Shown here: positions 50,024 through 61,113 of the stretch, one piece after another
Position numbering within the stretch: position 1 is the stretch's first letter
Layout of the letters: every line of letters begins with the position of its first letter
From: Gnetum montanum
Taxonomy: Eukaryota; Streptophyta; Gnetopsida; Gnetales; Gnetaceae
NCBI GenBank assembly: GCA_015680685.1
Contig: MNCI01023788.1
Coordinates: forward strand, 1-64,000
Length of the DNA stretch: 64,000 bases
Reading direction: 5' to 3'
Position numbers and translations under genes: made by a program
The notes under the pieces: model-generated
The model's input: only the letters and a program-made list of their open reading frames with translations
What the model was told of the DNA's origin: nothing
Database searches by the model: none

Positions 50024-50528
50024 GAGACTCCATTTTGACTAGATAATAGATGTCAACGATTGCATTCAAACAGAACCTTTAAAAGACTTGACAATTTCTA
50101 ATTGAAATACCACGGGAATTCACTTTAAAGATAAAAAGAAGTTACTCTGGTCCCATCAAAATACCAAAAATTTTCTGAACCCTCTCGACTACTGAATTGT
50201 TCAACGGCGTGATTACAAACAGAGGCTCTCTTACAACAATCCCAATAGTAGTTCCTATACGTTGCACAATAACAAAATTTACTACTAAAATGCTCTTAAG
50301 GCTTTTAAACACAAGCGCTTCTATGGCAAAATTTTAACAGAAATTTCTATCAGGCAACAACAACAATAAGAGCAATCTAAAAATCCCAAAATTACTTGCC
50401 AAGGATGATACTATCTAAACCACTAGCTAAACAATTTAAACAAAACAAAAAATAAAATACATAACTCACAGGACCATGACAAAGAGGCTAAAATCTTTAC
50501 TTTAGCAAGTCATCTTTCAAGCAATCAT
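50024..50528 (-). repeat. Left arm of ~505-bp inverted repeat
   Basis: Its reverse complement matches 51578-52081 base for base, apart from scattered differences and small indels: TTGCTTG and CTTGCTAAAGTAAAGA at the inner end, CAACGTATAGGAACTAC in the middle, CTAGTCAAAATGGAGTCTC at the outer end. Beyond the inner end it continues for about 50 bases (to about 50575) that match a third copy at 52.58 kb. Confidence 0.95.
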
Positions 50529-51577
50529 CTTTACAAATCTTCCAAGATCCCGAGTGTGATGTGTGAGACCCCTTGTGATGATCCCCCTTGACCCTTGAAG
50601 CCTTTTTATAGGGTTCAAAGGTAGGTAGAGAAGTTACATATTCAAAAATATCTCACCTAACTTCTCTCCCAAGTAACTTGGCCAACCAATTAGGAGATTA
50701 CTTGCCCAACAAGTTAGGAGGTTACTTGTCCAACAAGTTAGGTAAGTTACAACAATTTTGGGTGGTTTCAACCACCAAAGAGATAAAAAATGCTACAATT
50801 GACAAGTGTCCTTGGTGGTGGTTATAAACATCATGGAATTAAGGCTAAGAAGTTATAATTTTCACAAAAAATTACCACTATAGAAAATAAAAGCTATGGT
50901 GGCCAAATGGTTTGTTCATATAACTATCCCATGAATTCTTTAAAACTATATACATAATGAATACATTTTGCCAATGACTCCGACAAATATATAAGCAATG
51001 AATCGGCATCCAAGGCTTCATAGTGCTGGACTTGAATTTCATACATAATTACATTCTTCAAAGGTCTGGCACTACCCAAAAGTGTAATATTCTCTTTACC
51101 AGAAAACCTTGGAGCGTTATTCCCCCAAATGCAGGCTGCCGTGGTTTTGAAGCTGCCCAGAACACAGTTTCCTTGTTTTTGGCTAATGGATTTCTGTTCT
51201 TATTTTTTTACATAGATTAGGGACTACAAGTGCGATGCCGGTGTAGGAAGAGGATCGCCATCGGTCAAGAATGATCGGCGCTATTGGTTTGTCTGAAAAA
51301 TGTCAGCGTTGTGCAGATTTTTTTGTTAAAACCCTCACGGCGTTAAGAACCAGAAACCCTGAAGATAGGTGCAGCAGCGGGGGACTCTCTCCAGACTCAA
51401 CAGCACCAGATTGTGGCTGCGGCTGGGCAGAGACGAATGTTTTTTATATCCGTTTTTGATTCAATCCCATTTTCATGACTGCCGCAGCCACGTGTTTCTA
51501 TCAGTGTACATAAATAACATTGCGCTGGTGCCGCTACAGCCCTCTCTGCCGTCGCCTTTCAACATCTTCCGCGTTCA
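50529..51577. other. Spacer of the inverted repeat
   Basis: The left part has a 24-bp tandem repeat and AT-rich DNA. The right part (about 51020-51577) is GC-richer, with a CACGTG at about 51490 and short open frames (51023-51220, 51271-51459) that match nothing I know. It ends abruptly at the right arm, where the TTCACCA|TTGCTTG junction is found. The right part could be the 5' region of a gene that was joined to the arm sequence. Confidence 0.45.
50677..50748. repeat. 24-bp tandem repeat, three units
   Basis: Units CTTGGCCAACCAATTAGGAG, CTTGCCCAACAAGTTAGGAG and CTTGTCCAACAAGTTAGGTA (first 20 bases each) start at 50677, 50701 and 50725. Confidence 0.9.
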
Positions 51578-52081
51578 CCATTGCTTGCAAGATGGCTTGC
51601 TAGAGTAAAGATTTCAGCCTCTTTGTCATGGTCCTGTGAGTTATGCATTTTATTTTTTGTTTTGTTTAAATTGTTTAGCTAGTGGTTTAGATAGTATCAT
51701 CCTTGGCAAGTAATTTTGGGAATTTTAGATTGCTCTTATTGTTCTTGTTGCTCGATAAAAATTTCTTTTAAAATTTTGCCATAGAAGCGCTTGTGTTTAA
51801 AAGCCTTAAGAGCATTTTAGTAGTAAATTTTGTTATTGTGCAACGTATAGGAACTACTATTGGGATTGTTGTAAGAGAGCCTCTATTTGTAGTCACGCCG
51901 TTGAAAAATTCAGTAGTCGAGAGGGTTCAGAGAATCTTTGGTATTTTGATGGGACCAGAATAACTTCTTTTTATCTTTAAAATGAATTCTCGTGGTTTTT
52001 CAATTAGAAATTGTCAAGTCTTTTAAAGGTTCTATTTGAATGCAATCGTTGACATCTATTATCTAGTCAAAATGGAGTCTC
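51578..52081 (+). repeat. Right arm of ~505-bp inverted repeat
   Basis: It is the partner of the arm at 50024. Within it CCTGTGAGTTATG looks like a splice donor followed by a T-rich, intron-like stretch, so the repeated unit may derive from a transcribed gene 5' region. Confidence 0.95.
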
Positions 52082-52579
52082 GTACGTGGTAATTTATGCA
52101 GCAATTTTTGGTAGCATAGTAGGATTGTCTTGTAGATATTGCTTGTTTGAGCCTTGGAAGTTTGAACAATTCGTAGATATTGAATTTGGGATAGTTTTAT
52201 TGTAAAGTGTTTACTCGTGTCATTTTACCTTGTTTAAATATTTGAGGTCTACACAAATCTGCTCTCTTTTCTTTTCTACTTATTTCCATCGAATCTTGCT
52301 CTATTTCTAATTTTCTTGTGGAACTATCTCTTTCTCTGGGGAAAATTAGGAGTAGATTGCGAAGTTGTGCTCAAATGCTTTTGCAAAATTTTATTTGTTA
52401 CAAGTAGGTATTATAAGGATGCCATAGACTAGGCAGTTGAACAAAATAGGAAATTTTCGACAACTCACAGTACTTGTCAAAGTTGGCTGAATCTTTTTAA
52501 AGTAAGTAGAGGATTGTCATGAAAGGAAATTTTGATTGGGACTTTTGGGAGGTCTCATACATTACACTTTTATAGGATA
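52082..52579. other. Intron-like T-rich DNA, no gene
   Basis: Only T-rich single-strand composition and scattered short frames are visible. Near the right end GAGGTCTCATACATTACACT and GAGGTCTCACACATCACACT form a near-duplicate pair about 38 bases apart. Confidence 0.4.
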
Positions 52580-52775
52580 ACAAGAGGTCTCACACATCAC
52601 ACTTGGGATCTTGGAAGATTTGTAAAGAAGACTGCTTGTAAGATGGCTTGCTAGAGTAAAGATTTCAGCCTCTTTGTCATGGTCCTGTGAGTTATGTATT
52701 TTATTTTTTGTTTTGTTTAAATTGTTTAGCTAGTGGTTTAGATAGTATCATCCTTGGCCAGTAATTTTGGGATTT
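52580..52775 (+). repeat. Third, partial copy of the arm sequence
   Basis: It runs from GGTCTCACACATCACACTTG through CTTGCTAGAGTAAAGATTTC to TAGTATCATCCTTGGC, then changes into short tandem GATTTTTGAATCATCCTT units. It is in direct orientation to the right arm and includes the 50-base extension present only in the left arm. Confidence 0.9.
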
Positions 52776-53205
52776 TTGAATCATCCTTAAGAAAAATAAT
52801 TTTTGGGATTTTTGAATCATCCTTAGTGATTTTTGAATCATCCTTGGCTAGTAATTTTTCAGAGCATAAATTCGGCCGACGGTGAGAGCATAAATTGTGA
52901 GAGCTTGTGAGAGCATAAATTGTTTGGCAAGTAAATTCGGCCAAACAATTTATGCTCTCACCATCGGCCGAATTTATTGTGAGAGCTTGTGAGAGCATAA
53001 ATTGTTTGGCATGAGAGATGCAGGATACAAGGACCAATTATAGTAGCGATCATAGTAAACTACAAGTTGAGAAGGCTTATTTTCATCCTTCTTAGTATCG
53101 TGTTTTTTCTTATCGTCTTTCTTCTCGTCCTTGGCAGGGCCAATGCTCACAAGCTCTCACCATAAATTCGGCCCATGGTGAGAGCATAAATTCGGCCGAT
53201 GGTGC
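52776..53205. repeat. Hairpin and short tandem repeat cluster (AAATTCGGCCGATGGTGAGA)
   Basis: Arms at 52868-52898 and 52945-52975 are reverse complements over 31 bases with one mismatch. GAGAGCATAAATT occurs at least six times, and AATTCGGCC(G/C) five times, up to about 53200. TTTTTGAATCATCCTT is repeated three times before the hairpin. The 99-codon frame read through it on minus (52738-53037) has KDDSKIPK-type repeats and is an artefact of these units. Confidence 0.9.
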
Positions 53206-55110
53206 TCCCCATTCTAGTAGCACCCCCAAAACTGGTTTTTGGAACCTTTTTTTTATCCCCAAACCCCAAAACCACAAAAAATAAATAAATCCTTGCATCT
53301 TATTCTCGGTAAGGTTTTATCTATTTTGATTTTCTATCCCCTTCTTTTGGTGCTGCCTTACCTTTTGCCTATTCTCCTTTGGTTGAAACCTGCTCATCAA
53401 ACCCACCAACATGAAAGCAAGATGACCATTAAAGAAAAGCAGAAAATATTAAATGTTTCATAAGTATGTAACTGCGCATAATAGTAAGTAATAGCCCCTA
53501 AGGGAAATGGAATGCTGGTAACTGAATAGATTTTCTACCAATGAAACTAAGTCTATGAGACAATCAACCAATTATCTTCATGACATTAACAATGAATAAA
53601 AGACTGACAAAAAAAATAAAACATTAGAATCATTTGATTGGCTGATTGGTGGAGAGAAAATAAAATAACGCAAAGCATAATGAAATAAAATTAAAACTCA
53701 TAAAATAAAGGAAAACATAATGAAATAAATGAGCTCACCGGTGACTACGGCAGCGGGCGGCAGGTTTTGGGTGTGCCCCAACTCTCTATCTACGAGGCTG
53801 CGCGTCCATCAGCAGCAACGGAGACGTGGACGGAGGTGAAAACAGAAGAGGCTCGATGTAACCCTGACAGCAACTCGGGCAGGGGCTCTTCGGGCATGGT
53901 TGGAGATGAATAAGTGGCAGACTGTGGGGCGCACATATGTCGTGCAAGGCAGCAAATGACAGATGCGTGATGCCAGACATGTCTATCAGCAACGGTGAAC
54001 GTCAGTAACGGATAACGTTTTCTTTCTCTGTTTTTCTCTCTTTCAGCAGGCAGAAGTCTGTCTCTACTCATAAACAAAAACCCCGCAGAGAAACGTTGCT
54101 GTGTAATTGACTCGGAAAGACTCAAGGCAAAGCATTTCGTCGACCATGTCTTGGTCACCGAGAGCGCGAGCCAGCAACACCGTAGTAGGCGTTGAGCTTG
54201 CACTCTCCTGGTTTCACCTGTCCCCGAACTCGGTCAGTCCGCTGGCCTAGGGATGGGGCTTCCACGAGTCCCCTCTTGTTTCGCGCCCTGATCTACGCTT
54301 GGATCCTGTTCTTATCTGCGCATCTACGGCTAGAATGTTGGAGCTGCATCTGCGCAGAACTCGAGCCCTATTCCTTCTGCTGCTCTGTGTGCACTGTTTT
54401 CAGGCATTATCTGTGTTATTTATAGAATGCAAAGGATGTAACCTTTCATAAAGCTTTAGGGTTATGCACATTGCATTAGGGTTATGCACAGCGTTATTCA
54501 CAAAGTTGCATTACCAAATGGCCTGTAGTTATATGTTAAGGTTATGCATAAAGTTGCTTTACCGAAATGAGCCGTGCACAAAACTGGAAATGGGGTATGG
54601 GCGCCAAAAAATAAAAATTAAATGGCCTTGTGTGGCGAGTCTTAAAAGGTGTTTCTCTTTGTCTAAAAATAGGTGTTCCAGTCGACGTTAAATACCACTT
54701 ATGGCACTCATCTGAACAACGGTACGAATTTACTTCCATCTTTTGAAGAGGGTCCACGTGGACAATGAGTGTTAAGTGAGAACTTTTCAGCGGGCTCATA
54801 GAACAGTTATTAATAAAATTTTATTTATCTATTTATTTATCCTCATTTAGAGTTTCGATAAAACTCCAAGTTACATCTGCGTATCGTTGCGTTGCGTTGC
54901 TTTGCTTTAATTTTGAGGAAAGCTTGAACCATTATTTTGTACGCTCGAGTTTAGCTCTACAATCTTGCTCGTGCAACGGTTTTGTTTTTTATTTAAGGTT
55001 ATTTTAAAGAATGAAATTATATCGCATGAACTACCATAAATACTCTTATCTTTAGTGGAGGTGGTAAGTGAACAATAGCGTAGCAAGCCGTTTTGTATTT
55101 ATGTGCATAT
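53206..55110. other. Unassigned DNA with a GC-richer island
   Basis: From about 53740 to 54430 the base composition is GC-richer than the surroundings, and open frames on both strands exist (137 codons at 53790-54203 minus). I recognise no protein in them, and the overlapping frames look like a by-product of composition. At 54455-54500 the word TTAGGGTTATGCACA is repeated. Confidence 0.4.
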
Positions 55111-55114
55111 TTAT

Positions 55115-55450
55115 AACCAGGAGAGTGTTTTTTACTATCCTAGAATGACTATCCTAGATCATTTACATGAGAAATGTAACGTTTTTGTTGTAGTTTTTTT
55201 TTTTTCAAAAATAAAATTTAGGTGAAAATTAAGTACAAATACTAGAAGAACATAACCTAGATTCATATTAGTATTGTATTACTAGCTTACTATATTTATT
55301 TATAACAAGATGAGGAGAGTGTTTATACAATTCTAGATAATTTACATTGAAAATCTGACCATTTTTTATAGTTTTAGAATTTTTTTTCCCAAAACAAAAT
55401 TTGATTTAAAACTAAATGTAAATACTGAGTTACAAGATAAGAGTGTCATA
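55115..55450. repeat. Diverged tandem duplication of ~190 bp
   Basis: Both halves contain GAGGAGAGTGTTT or GGAGAGTGTTTTT, TATCCTAGATCATTTACAT / ATTCTAGATAATTTACAT, a T run, AAAATTTAGGTG / AAAATTTGATTT, and a shared AAGTACAAATACT / ATGTAAATACT end. Confidence 0.7.
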
Positions 55451-55479
55451 CCATAAGGTTACTCTATTGTTGCTACACC

Positions 55480-55555
55480 CAATTAAAACCCATAACCTCC
55501 CAAGTAAGAGATGAGCATGTTGACCACTATATTATACCCATGGGTGCTAAACTAC
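55480..55555 (-). repeat. tRNA-like (SINE-type) remnant
   Basis: On minus, TATAATATAGTGGTCAACATG resembles a tRNA D-arm with A box. GGTTATGGGTTTTAATT about 35 bases later resembles a decayed B box. This is the head structure of tRNA-derived SINEs; no body or tail is recognised. Confidence 0.4.
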
Positions 55556-56212
55556 ATACATTATATTTGAAACAATAAAAGCGGTATTGCAAAGGTATGA
55601 CATTTTTCTAAATCAACTTGGAAGTTGGTAAAGCATGACAATGAACATGGGAAAAAAAAGAATAGCATGTTGTTGTAAGCAGTTTCTTTGATTAGGAGGA
55701 TAGTGTGATCACCAACAAGCTCTTGTTGCACACAACCTACACATAATCCTTTAAAATTAGCTTTTAAGGATATCCATTTAGGTTATTGGGATTTATTTTA
55801 GTTTAAAAGTTGGAAAATGAATCTAATTGCTTCAAAAGTTGAAGTAGAAAAAGTTTACAAGTTTGCCAAGTTAAAAAGAAAATTTTTGGAAGAAGTTAAG
55901 TTAATTAAAATCATTTAAAAATATGATAACAATGACGAAGAGAGAAAGATTGAGTTGGTTAGGGTTTAAGAATCTCACTCTTACTCCTTATTCATTGGGC
56001 ATTAAGCACTTAGGCATTATTAATTTTAACATACCCATGCTTGACATAGGGCCAAAACTCAATAAGGTTTTGTATCAACAACTGCTAGGCTCATTATTTT
56101 TGGTCATCAACTCTTTGTATAATAACTTGATAAGAGATAAGGGTGTGTGAGAGATACATTTTATGATCCTTGAGATTAATTATAATTATTGTTAGTATTA
56201 AGTAGCATTGCT

Positions 56213-56239
56213 TATTTATTATTATTATTATTATTATTA
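56213..56239. repeat. (TTA)n microsatellite
   Basis: A run of about nine TTA units lies in non-coding DNA. Confidence 0.95.
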
Positions 56240-56404
56240 GAGATTTTTATTTCTTCAAGAGCATACATTTAGAACCTATTGGATCTGTTTCTAATATAAT
56301 GCTTCAAAAATGATAAATATAGTTTTTTAAAGAAAGCAATTCTCTAATTTGATTGCATTATTCCATAGCATTTTCCAAGATAATTCCAATCATAGCCATA
56401 TTCT

Positions 56405-56640
56405 ATGGGTACTATCAATGAAACCCATAATAACTTCAGTGGAACCTATTATGACATCAGTGGAACCCATGACATTATTGGAACCTATGTTGACATTAGT
56501 AGAACCTATCTTGATGTTAGTAGAACCTCGGATGACATTAGCAAAACCTATGATAACATTAGTGGAACCTATGACATCAACAAAAATGAGATGAATCCTA
56601 ATAATATTAGCAAAATCAAGGACATTAACAAAACTATGAA
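56405..56640 (+). repeat. Coding-like minisatellite (GTYDDIS repeats)
   Basis: About nine units of 21-27 bases with the core CCTATGATGACATTAGTGGAA follow one another. On plus they stay open in one frame and read as a seven- or eight-residue repeat GTYDDISx (GTYYDIS, GTYVDIS, RTYLDVS, KTYDNIS). The frame continues to 56704 with a Lys-rich tail. All three plus frames and one minus frame are open across the array, as expected for a repeat without stops, so coding function is not shown. Confidence 0.75.
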
Positions 56641-56704
56641 ACAAGCAAAACTAATGTTGCACCATCAAAAAAAACATGATCATATGAGTATTAAGGATAA
56701 TTAG

Positions 56705-58129
56705 AGACAACCAAAATTATTTGTTATCTCTAAGAAAACTACTCAATGCCTTCTAAGGATCCTTGCATTGAAGATGTTGGCCATAATACTTATGAGAATA
56801 TTGATATAGTAATGAAACGGGAATCCTTAGTAGGATAATCCATCTAAATTCCTTGAAATCATTGTTTTTGGTGTTCTAGTATTTTTATTTTAAGAAAACC
56901 AAAAGAATCTTCTATTACTCTAACATTTAACTATCTTAAATGCTATTAGTAGAATATTAGTTTTTTATATATGGACAAGTGATCTTGTTTGAGTCACTTG
57001 GTTTTTTGCAAGTATGAAATAAAAAGATGGAAGAAGTCAAATGGTTAGTGATGCAAACAATTAGAAGGAGCCAAACTTCAAAAGGTAGAAGCTATTAGTA
57101 GAATAGGAAGGTTTTGCACTGGGGAAACTAGATAGGAAGATTAGAATATTCTAGAACTTCTAGGCTTCTGTTTGTCAAGCCTAAGTAATTTAATGTTTCC
57201 CTATATTAATTCTAGTTTCAACGAAAAGGATAGTAGTTTCATACTAGTTGATTTCCTTATGGAATTTGAACCCCATGCCTTACGTGATACTATCTCCTTT
57301 GTGTCATTTTTAGATTAATTCTAGTTTCTATACATTGAGGTAGATGAGTTCATAGTCAATCTCTATCTTAACTAGGTGCTCTACCAATAACTTCTAGCAA
57401 ACCATACGACTTGGTACATAGCCTTACTAGAGGAGGTGTATCTTCTTGAGGTATAGGTAGACAAGCTTGTTCAAGCAACAATTCACCTTGTAGAAAAAAT
57501 CTAAAGCTCTATTCAAAGCTAAGTGATATTTATTTATTTTTGTTATCTATTTTTCTATTGGTGTGGTGTAGGTGTGATTTCAGTTGCTGTTTTCAAATAT
57601 CTTGTATGAAGTCAATATAAGCCATTGTTAAATTTCTTTAGTACTGATCATTACCAATATTCAATTTACTCCACTATCACTTTATTTTAGTAGCATTTTT
57701 CCTATTATATGAGCATTACTCTTTGTTTTATATTTAAACCTATTTTGAAGTTACTATTATTTATAGTGTTTTTAATATATATTTCATTTCCTACATAGTA
57801 TTAAAATTGATCATAATAAATGTTTATATTTAATTATAGGTTATCTAGGTTTCTGAAATCTGTTACAAAACTAAATTCATTGATGTTCTATTTTGAATTT
57901 ATTTTAGTCTTTCAATTTATTTACATCATAAAACTATTTACTTTTCAGCACATATTAGTAGCATTGTTTAATTTTATAGTTTATCATTAATTTTCTTTTC
58001 GTTATATCTACTATTGCATATTTTATTACAAAACATGTATGTGATTATATTACTATGCCTTTTCAAATCAAACAAGATCATTAATTATTACTTTCATAGT
58101 AATCATAGAAAGTATTAAAAACACCACAT
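56705..58129. other. AT-rich non-coding DNA
   Basis: I see no gene, RNA or mobile-element motif. Short frames are broken by frequent stops on both strands. Confidence 0.45.
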
Positions 58130-58257
58130 TACTTTACCAACTAAGATTATTCTTGAGTTTCTGTACCCATATGGGAGGCACCATAGTTGATAGCCTCTTG
58201 AAACAAGTTTTCAAATGGTATTTTCTATTATTCAAATATTATGCATCAAAATACATA
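58130..58257 (+). repeat. Remnant of the 3' end of the 41.7-46.1 kb LTR family
   Basis: The text CCAACTAAGATTATTC, TTTCTGTACCCATATGGGAG, GCACC, TAGCCTCTTGAAACAAGTTTT and ATGCATCAAAA follows in order the last 130 bases of the LTRs ending at 42940, 44436 and 46064. Nothing else of the element is visible nearby. Confidence 0.65.
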
Positions 58258-58839
58258 ACATCAAAGTCATGTTTCAACATAGTTTTAGGCAAAACCATTC
58301 GATAATTGAGCACTCCATTATACTCAAATATAATGTATGAAATTTGACAAGCAACGTCATCCTTCATCAAATTTTTTGAAAATTTTCTTATTAATAAGTT
58401 ACACATCTATTAACATAAAACATTTTAGGTTGAACTTACTTTTGTCCACTACAAGCCTACTTAAACTATTTTCTACCCATTACATTGCCTACCATATTAT
58501 TGTATTGAGAAAAGTAAGTCATTGATAATACATATTACTTCTTTATTCTTATAATTAGTGAATTTCTCTTCCAATTATTTTGAATGGTAATTTGGATGAA
58601 GGCTTATGGTTGCATTGTTTTTAAGTTTTTAAAATGTCAAAGTCTAATTAAATTAAGAAAACCCATTTAACATTTTTATTAGTTTTCTCTAATACCATGT
58701 TAGATTTTGAAGCTTTTTTTTTTTGAATCTTTTCACTATATTCATAATAGAATGTTAATGGCTTAGGATCTTTGACAAAGAGATTCACATTTTGTAATTG
58801 ATAGTAATATTAATATCATAGAAATGTAAGATTGTAGCT

Positions 58840-60040
58840 CTCTTGATAATGGTTGTTGCTCTTTGTAATTCTTAATAGTTAATGATTTATGTAATTGGCT
58901 ACATTAATGGGCATCTGTCAGCGTAGCCCCATCAATGGATGATTTGATGCATCGATGTAAATGCATCAATGTAGTATCTAGTCTTGCCTATATAAATGCA
59001 CATATCCATTGTATTTATGGAATGTTAAGTTAGTAGCTTAGCCAGAGTCTTGTAGTTTTCCTAGCCCAGGGTTAGAATATTTTCTGAGTGCCCATAGTAG
59101 GACTTGAAGGATTGTATAGATCCTTATTTAAGCATCAATGTACTTGAATACTTTGATGTGATGACAATAAAGATGAGATTCTTGGAACTCCTTGTAGCAT
59201 TAAGAATAGATTAATGTTTCTCTTTATGCACTTTATAATTCATGTTATTATTTAATTAACAAACTTAATAACAACACATAAGTATGACCACTTTGAACAT
59301 AACACTTAATGTTTGGTAATCCTAGTAGTGGCTATTTGGTACACCTAGTGATAGATACTTGGTAACCTAGTAGCAAGGAAGTGAGTTTAGGATGTGAACA
59401 AAAAGTGAACCTGGATGCTTATGTTAGGATAGTTAGATTAAGGCACTAGTTAGTTAAATAGTTAATATTTAATTAATTCTCTTTATTTCATACTTAGATA
59501 AAATAAAATAAAATATAAAATATAAATAAAACTTATGTGTGTTAGCTTACACTTAATCATACAATTGAGCTTACACAAGTGAAGACAAGAAGATAACAAT
59601 CATAACTCTCAAAGCACTATCTTGCACATTGGTGCATTTAAGGGCTAAGTTCATGAAATTTGACTAGATCACTTGTCAACATCTGTAATTTGTATGGTTG
59701 TGTGGATGGACTACTTGCTGCTCATAATTGGCATTGGGGACTTAGTCTAAATGAGTCCACTAAATAGGAAAGATAGTAAAATGTTATAAAGATGTTGTAA
59801 AGAATCATTAATGCTAAATCATTAAGAAAGTAAAAGATAAAAAGCCCACTGTTAATTAGAAATCACTAATATGGATTCTTCTCGTAGGGAACAATCTCCA
59901 TTGTTGCTCATAAGTGAATCTAGTTGAAGATAGGAAGGGCCAAAAACACAAGTGCTTTAATAGTTCTGAGTTATTTACATCCATCCAGATACTTACACTC
60001 TTGATTTCACCTTTATCCTACATCAGAATGACTAGGTACG
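58840..60040 (+). mobile_element. LTR plus leader, copy A
   Basis: The U3 end has GTAGCCCCATCAATGG-type repeats, TATA box CTATATAAATGC at about 58988, and R/U5 with AATAAAG. The tripled motif TGGTAATCCTAGTAG, TGGTACACCTAGTGA, TGGTAACCTAGTAG starts at 59314, 59337 and 59360. The leader follows with GGTGCATT and TTTGACTAGATCAC, then TGCTGCTCATAATTGGCATTG. Internal sequence breaks off where copy B begins, so no gag follows. Confidence 0.7.
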
Positions 60041-60049
60041 ATGGGGATT

Positions 60050-61110
60050 CATGAGTCATCAATTGACTAGGTTATTTGATAAAAAGTCAACTATTTAGTT
60101 GACTTCAATATCCTAGCGCTAACAAGAAGGCTCCAATGTCAAGACTCTGACAACAAGGCTCTGTTGTCAAGGCTTTGACAACAAGGCTATGTTGATGAGG
60201 ACCCATCAATGTAGCCTCACAATAAAATATATAAATACATGCTCATTGCCATGTTTATGCAATTCTTTTGTCAATAGAGTAGTTGAACTCTTGTAATTTT
60301 ATTCCATAATCTTAGAGAACAATCAATGAGTGTCCATACTCTAGATGTGATTCAGTTGTATGATGTCTTATTCAAGTGGCAATGTATCTAGACACATTCC
60401 ATGAATGACAATAAGATCGAGATTGATTCTTATTCACTACAGCACATTGACTTAGATTAAGTTTACTTTTAATGTAATTTATATTCCATGTACTTAGTTA
60501 ATATTTATGTTTCCATGCATGTTAATGAATTGGCAGAATGATCGTGACTAGTTTTGTGTGTAAATATAAATTCACATGGTAATCCCAGTAGCAGTATTTC
60601 TTGGTTCGCCTAGTAGCATAGCGCTTGGTAATCCCAGTAGTGGATACATGGGTTGAGGATGCGTATGGCAAGTTGGGAACGGACACTCATCACCCGTAGG
60701 CTAGTTTAGGCTTTATATTTATGTTGTTAATTAGATTAAGTAATTGACTTCTTTATTACCATTAGGAGAAACATAGGGCCAAAACAACGTCAATTATCAT
60801 ATGCCTCACTCTAGACTAAACCATACATGAAAAAGTTACCACTAGTCCAAGTGGGAAGATAGTGAACTGTAATCAAGGCATAATGACCTAGATGCCACAA
60901 CTAGTCCCATCCATAGAATTTAACCAAATCATGCATGAACACTTGTGATTCATATGGTTGGGTGTAAGGGGTACCTCGCTGCTCATCATTGGTAGCATTG
61001 CTAAGGATGGTGCTAGTTATCTAGATTAGATATATCATACACGATCATTGTGAATACACTAAGAAACTATCTTTGGAAAAATACTAAGTCACACACATCA
61101 TACACCAACA
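60050..61110 (+). mobile_element. LTR plus leader, copy B
   Basis: It has the same layout as copy A, diverged: GACAACAAGGCT repeats, TATA-like TATATAAATAC at about 60228, and the tripled motif at 60577, 60602 and 60626 (TGGTAATCCCAGTAG, TGGTTCGCCTAGTAG, TGGTAATCCCAGTAG). The leader contains ACTTGTGATTCATATGG and GCTGCTCATCATTGG. It leads directly into the gag-type ORF starting at 61114. Confidence 0.72.
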
Positions 61111-61113
61111 ACA

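Noticed and set aside
49353-50069. 238-codon open frame on minus
   Set aside because: Most of it is N. The phase across the gap is unknown, so it is not a supported gene; only the 49353-49627 part is described.
53790-54203. 137-codon frame in the GC-richer island
   Set aside because: Open frames overlap on both strands with no domain, splice sites or codon pattern. This is likely an effect of base composition.
54455-54500. Possible interstitial telomere repeat (TTTAGGG)
   Set aside because: Only one perfect TTTAGGG occurs. The repeated unit is TTAGGGTTATGCACA, which is not a telomeric array.
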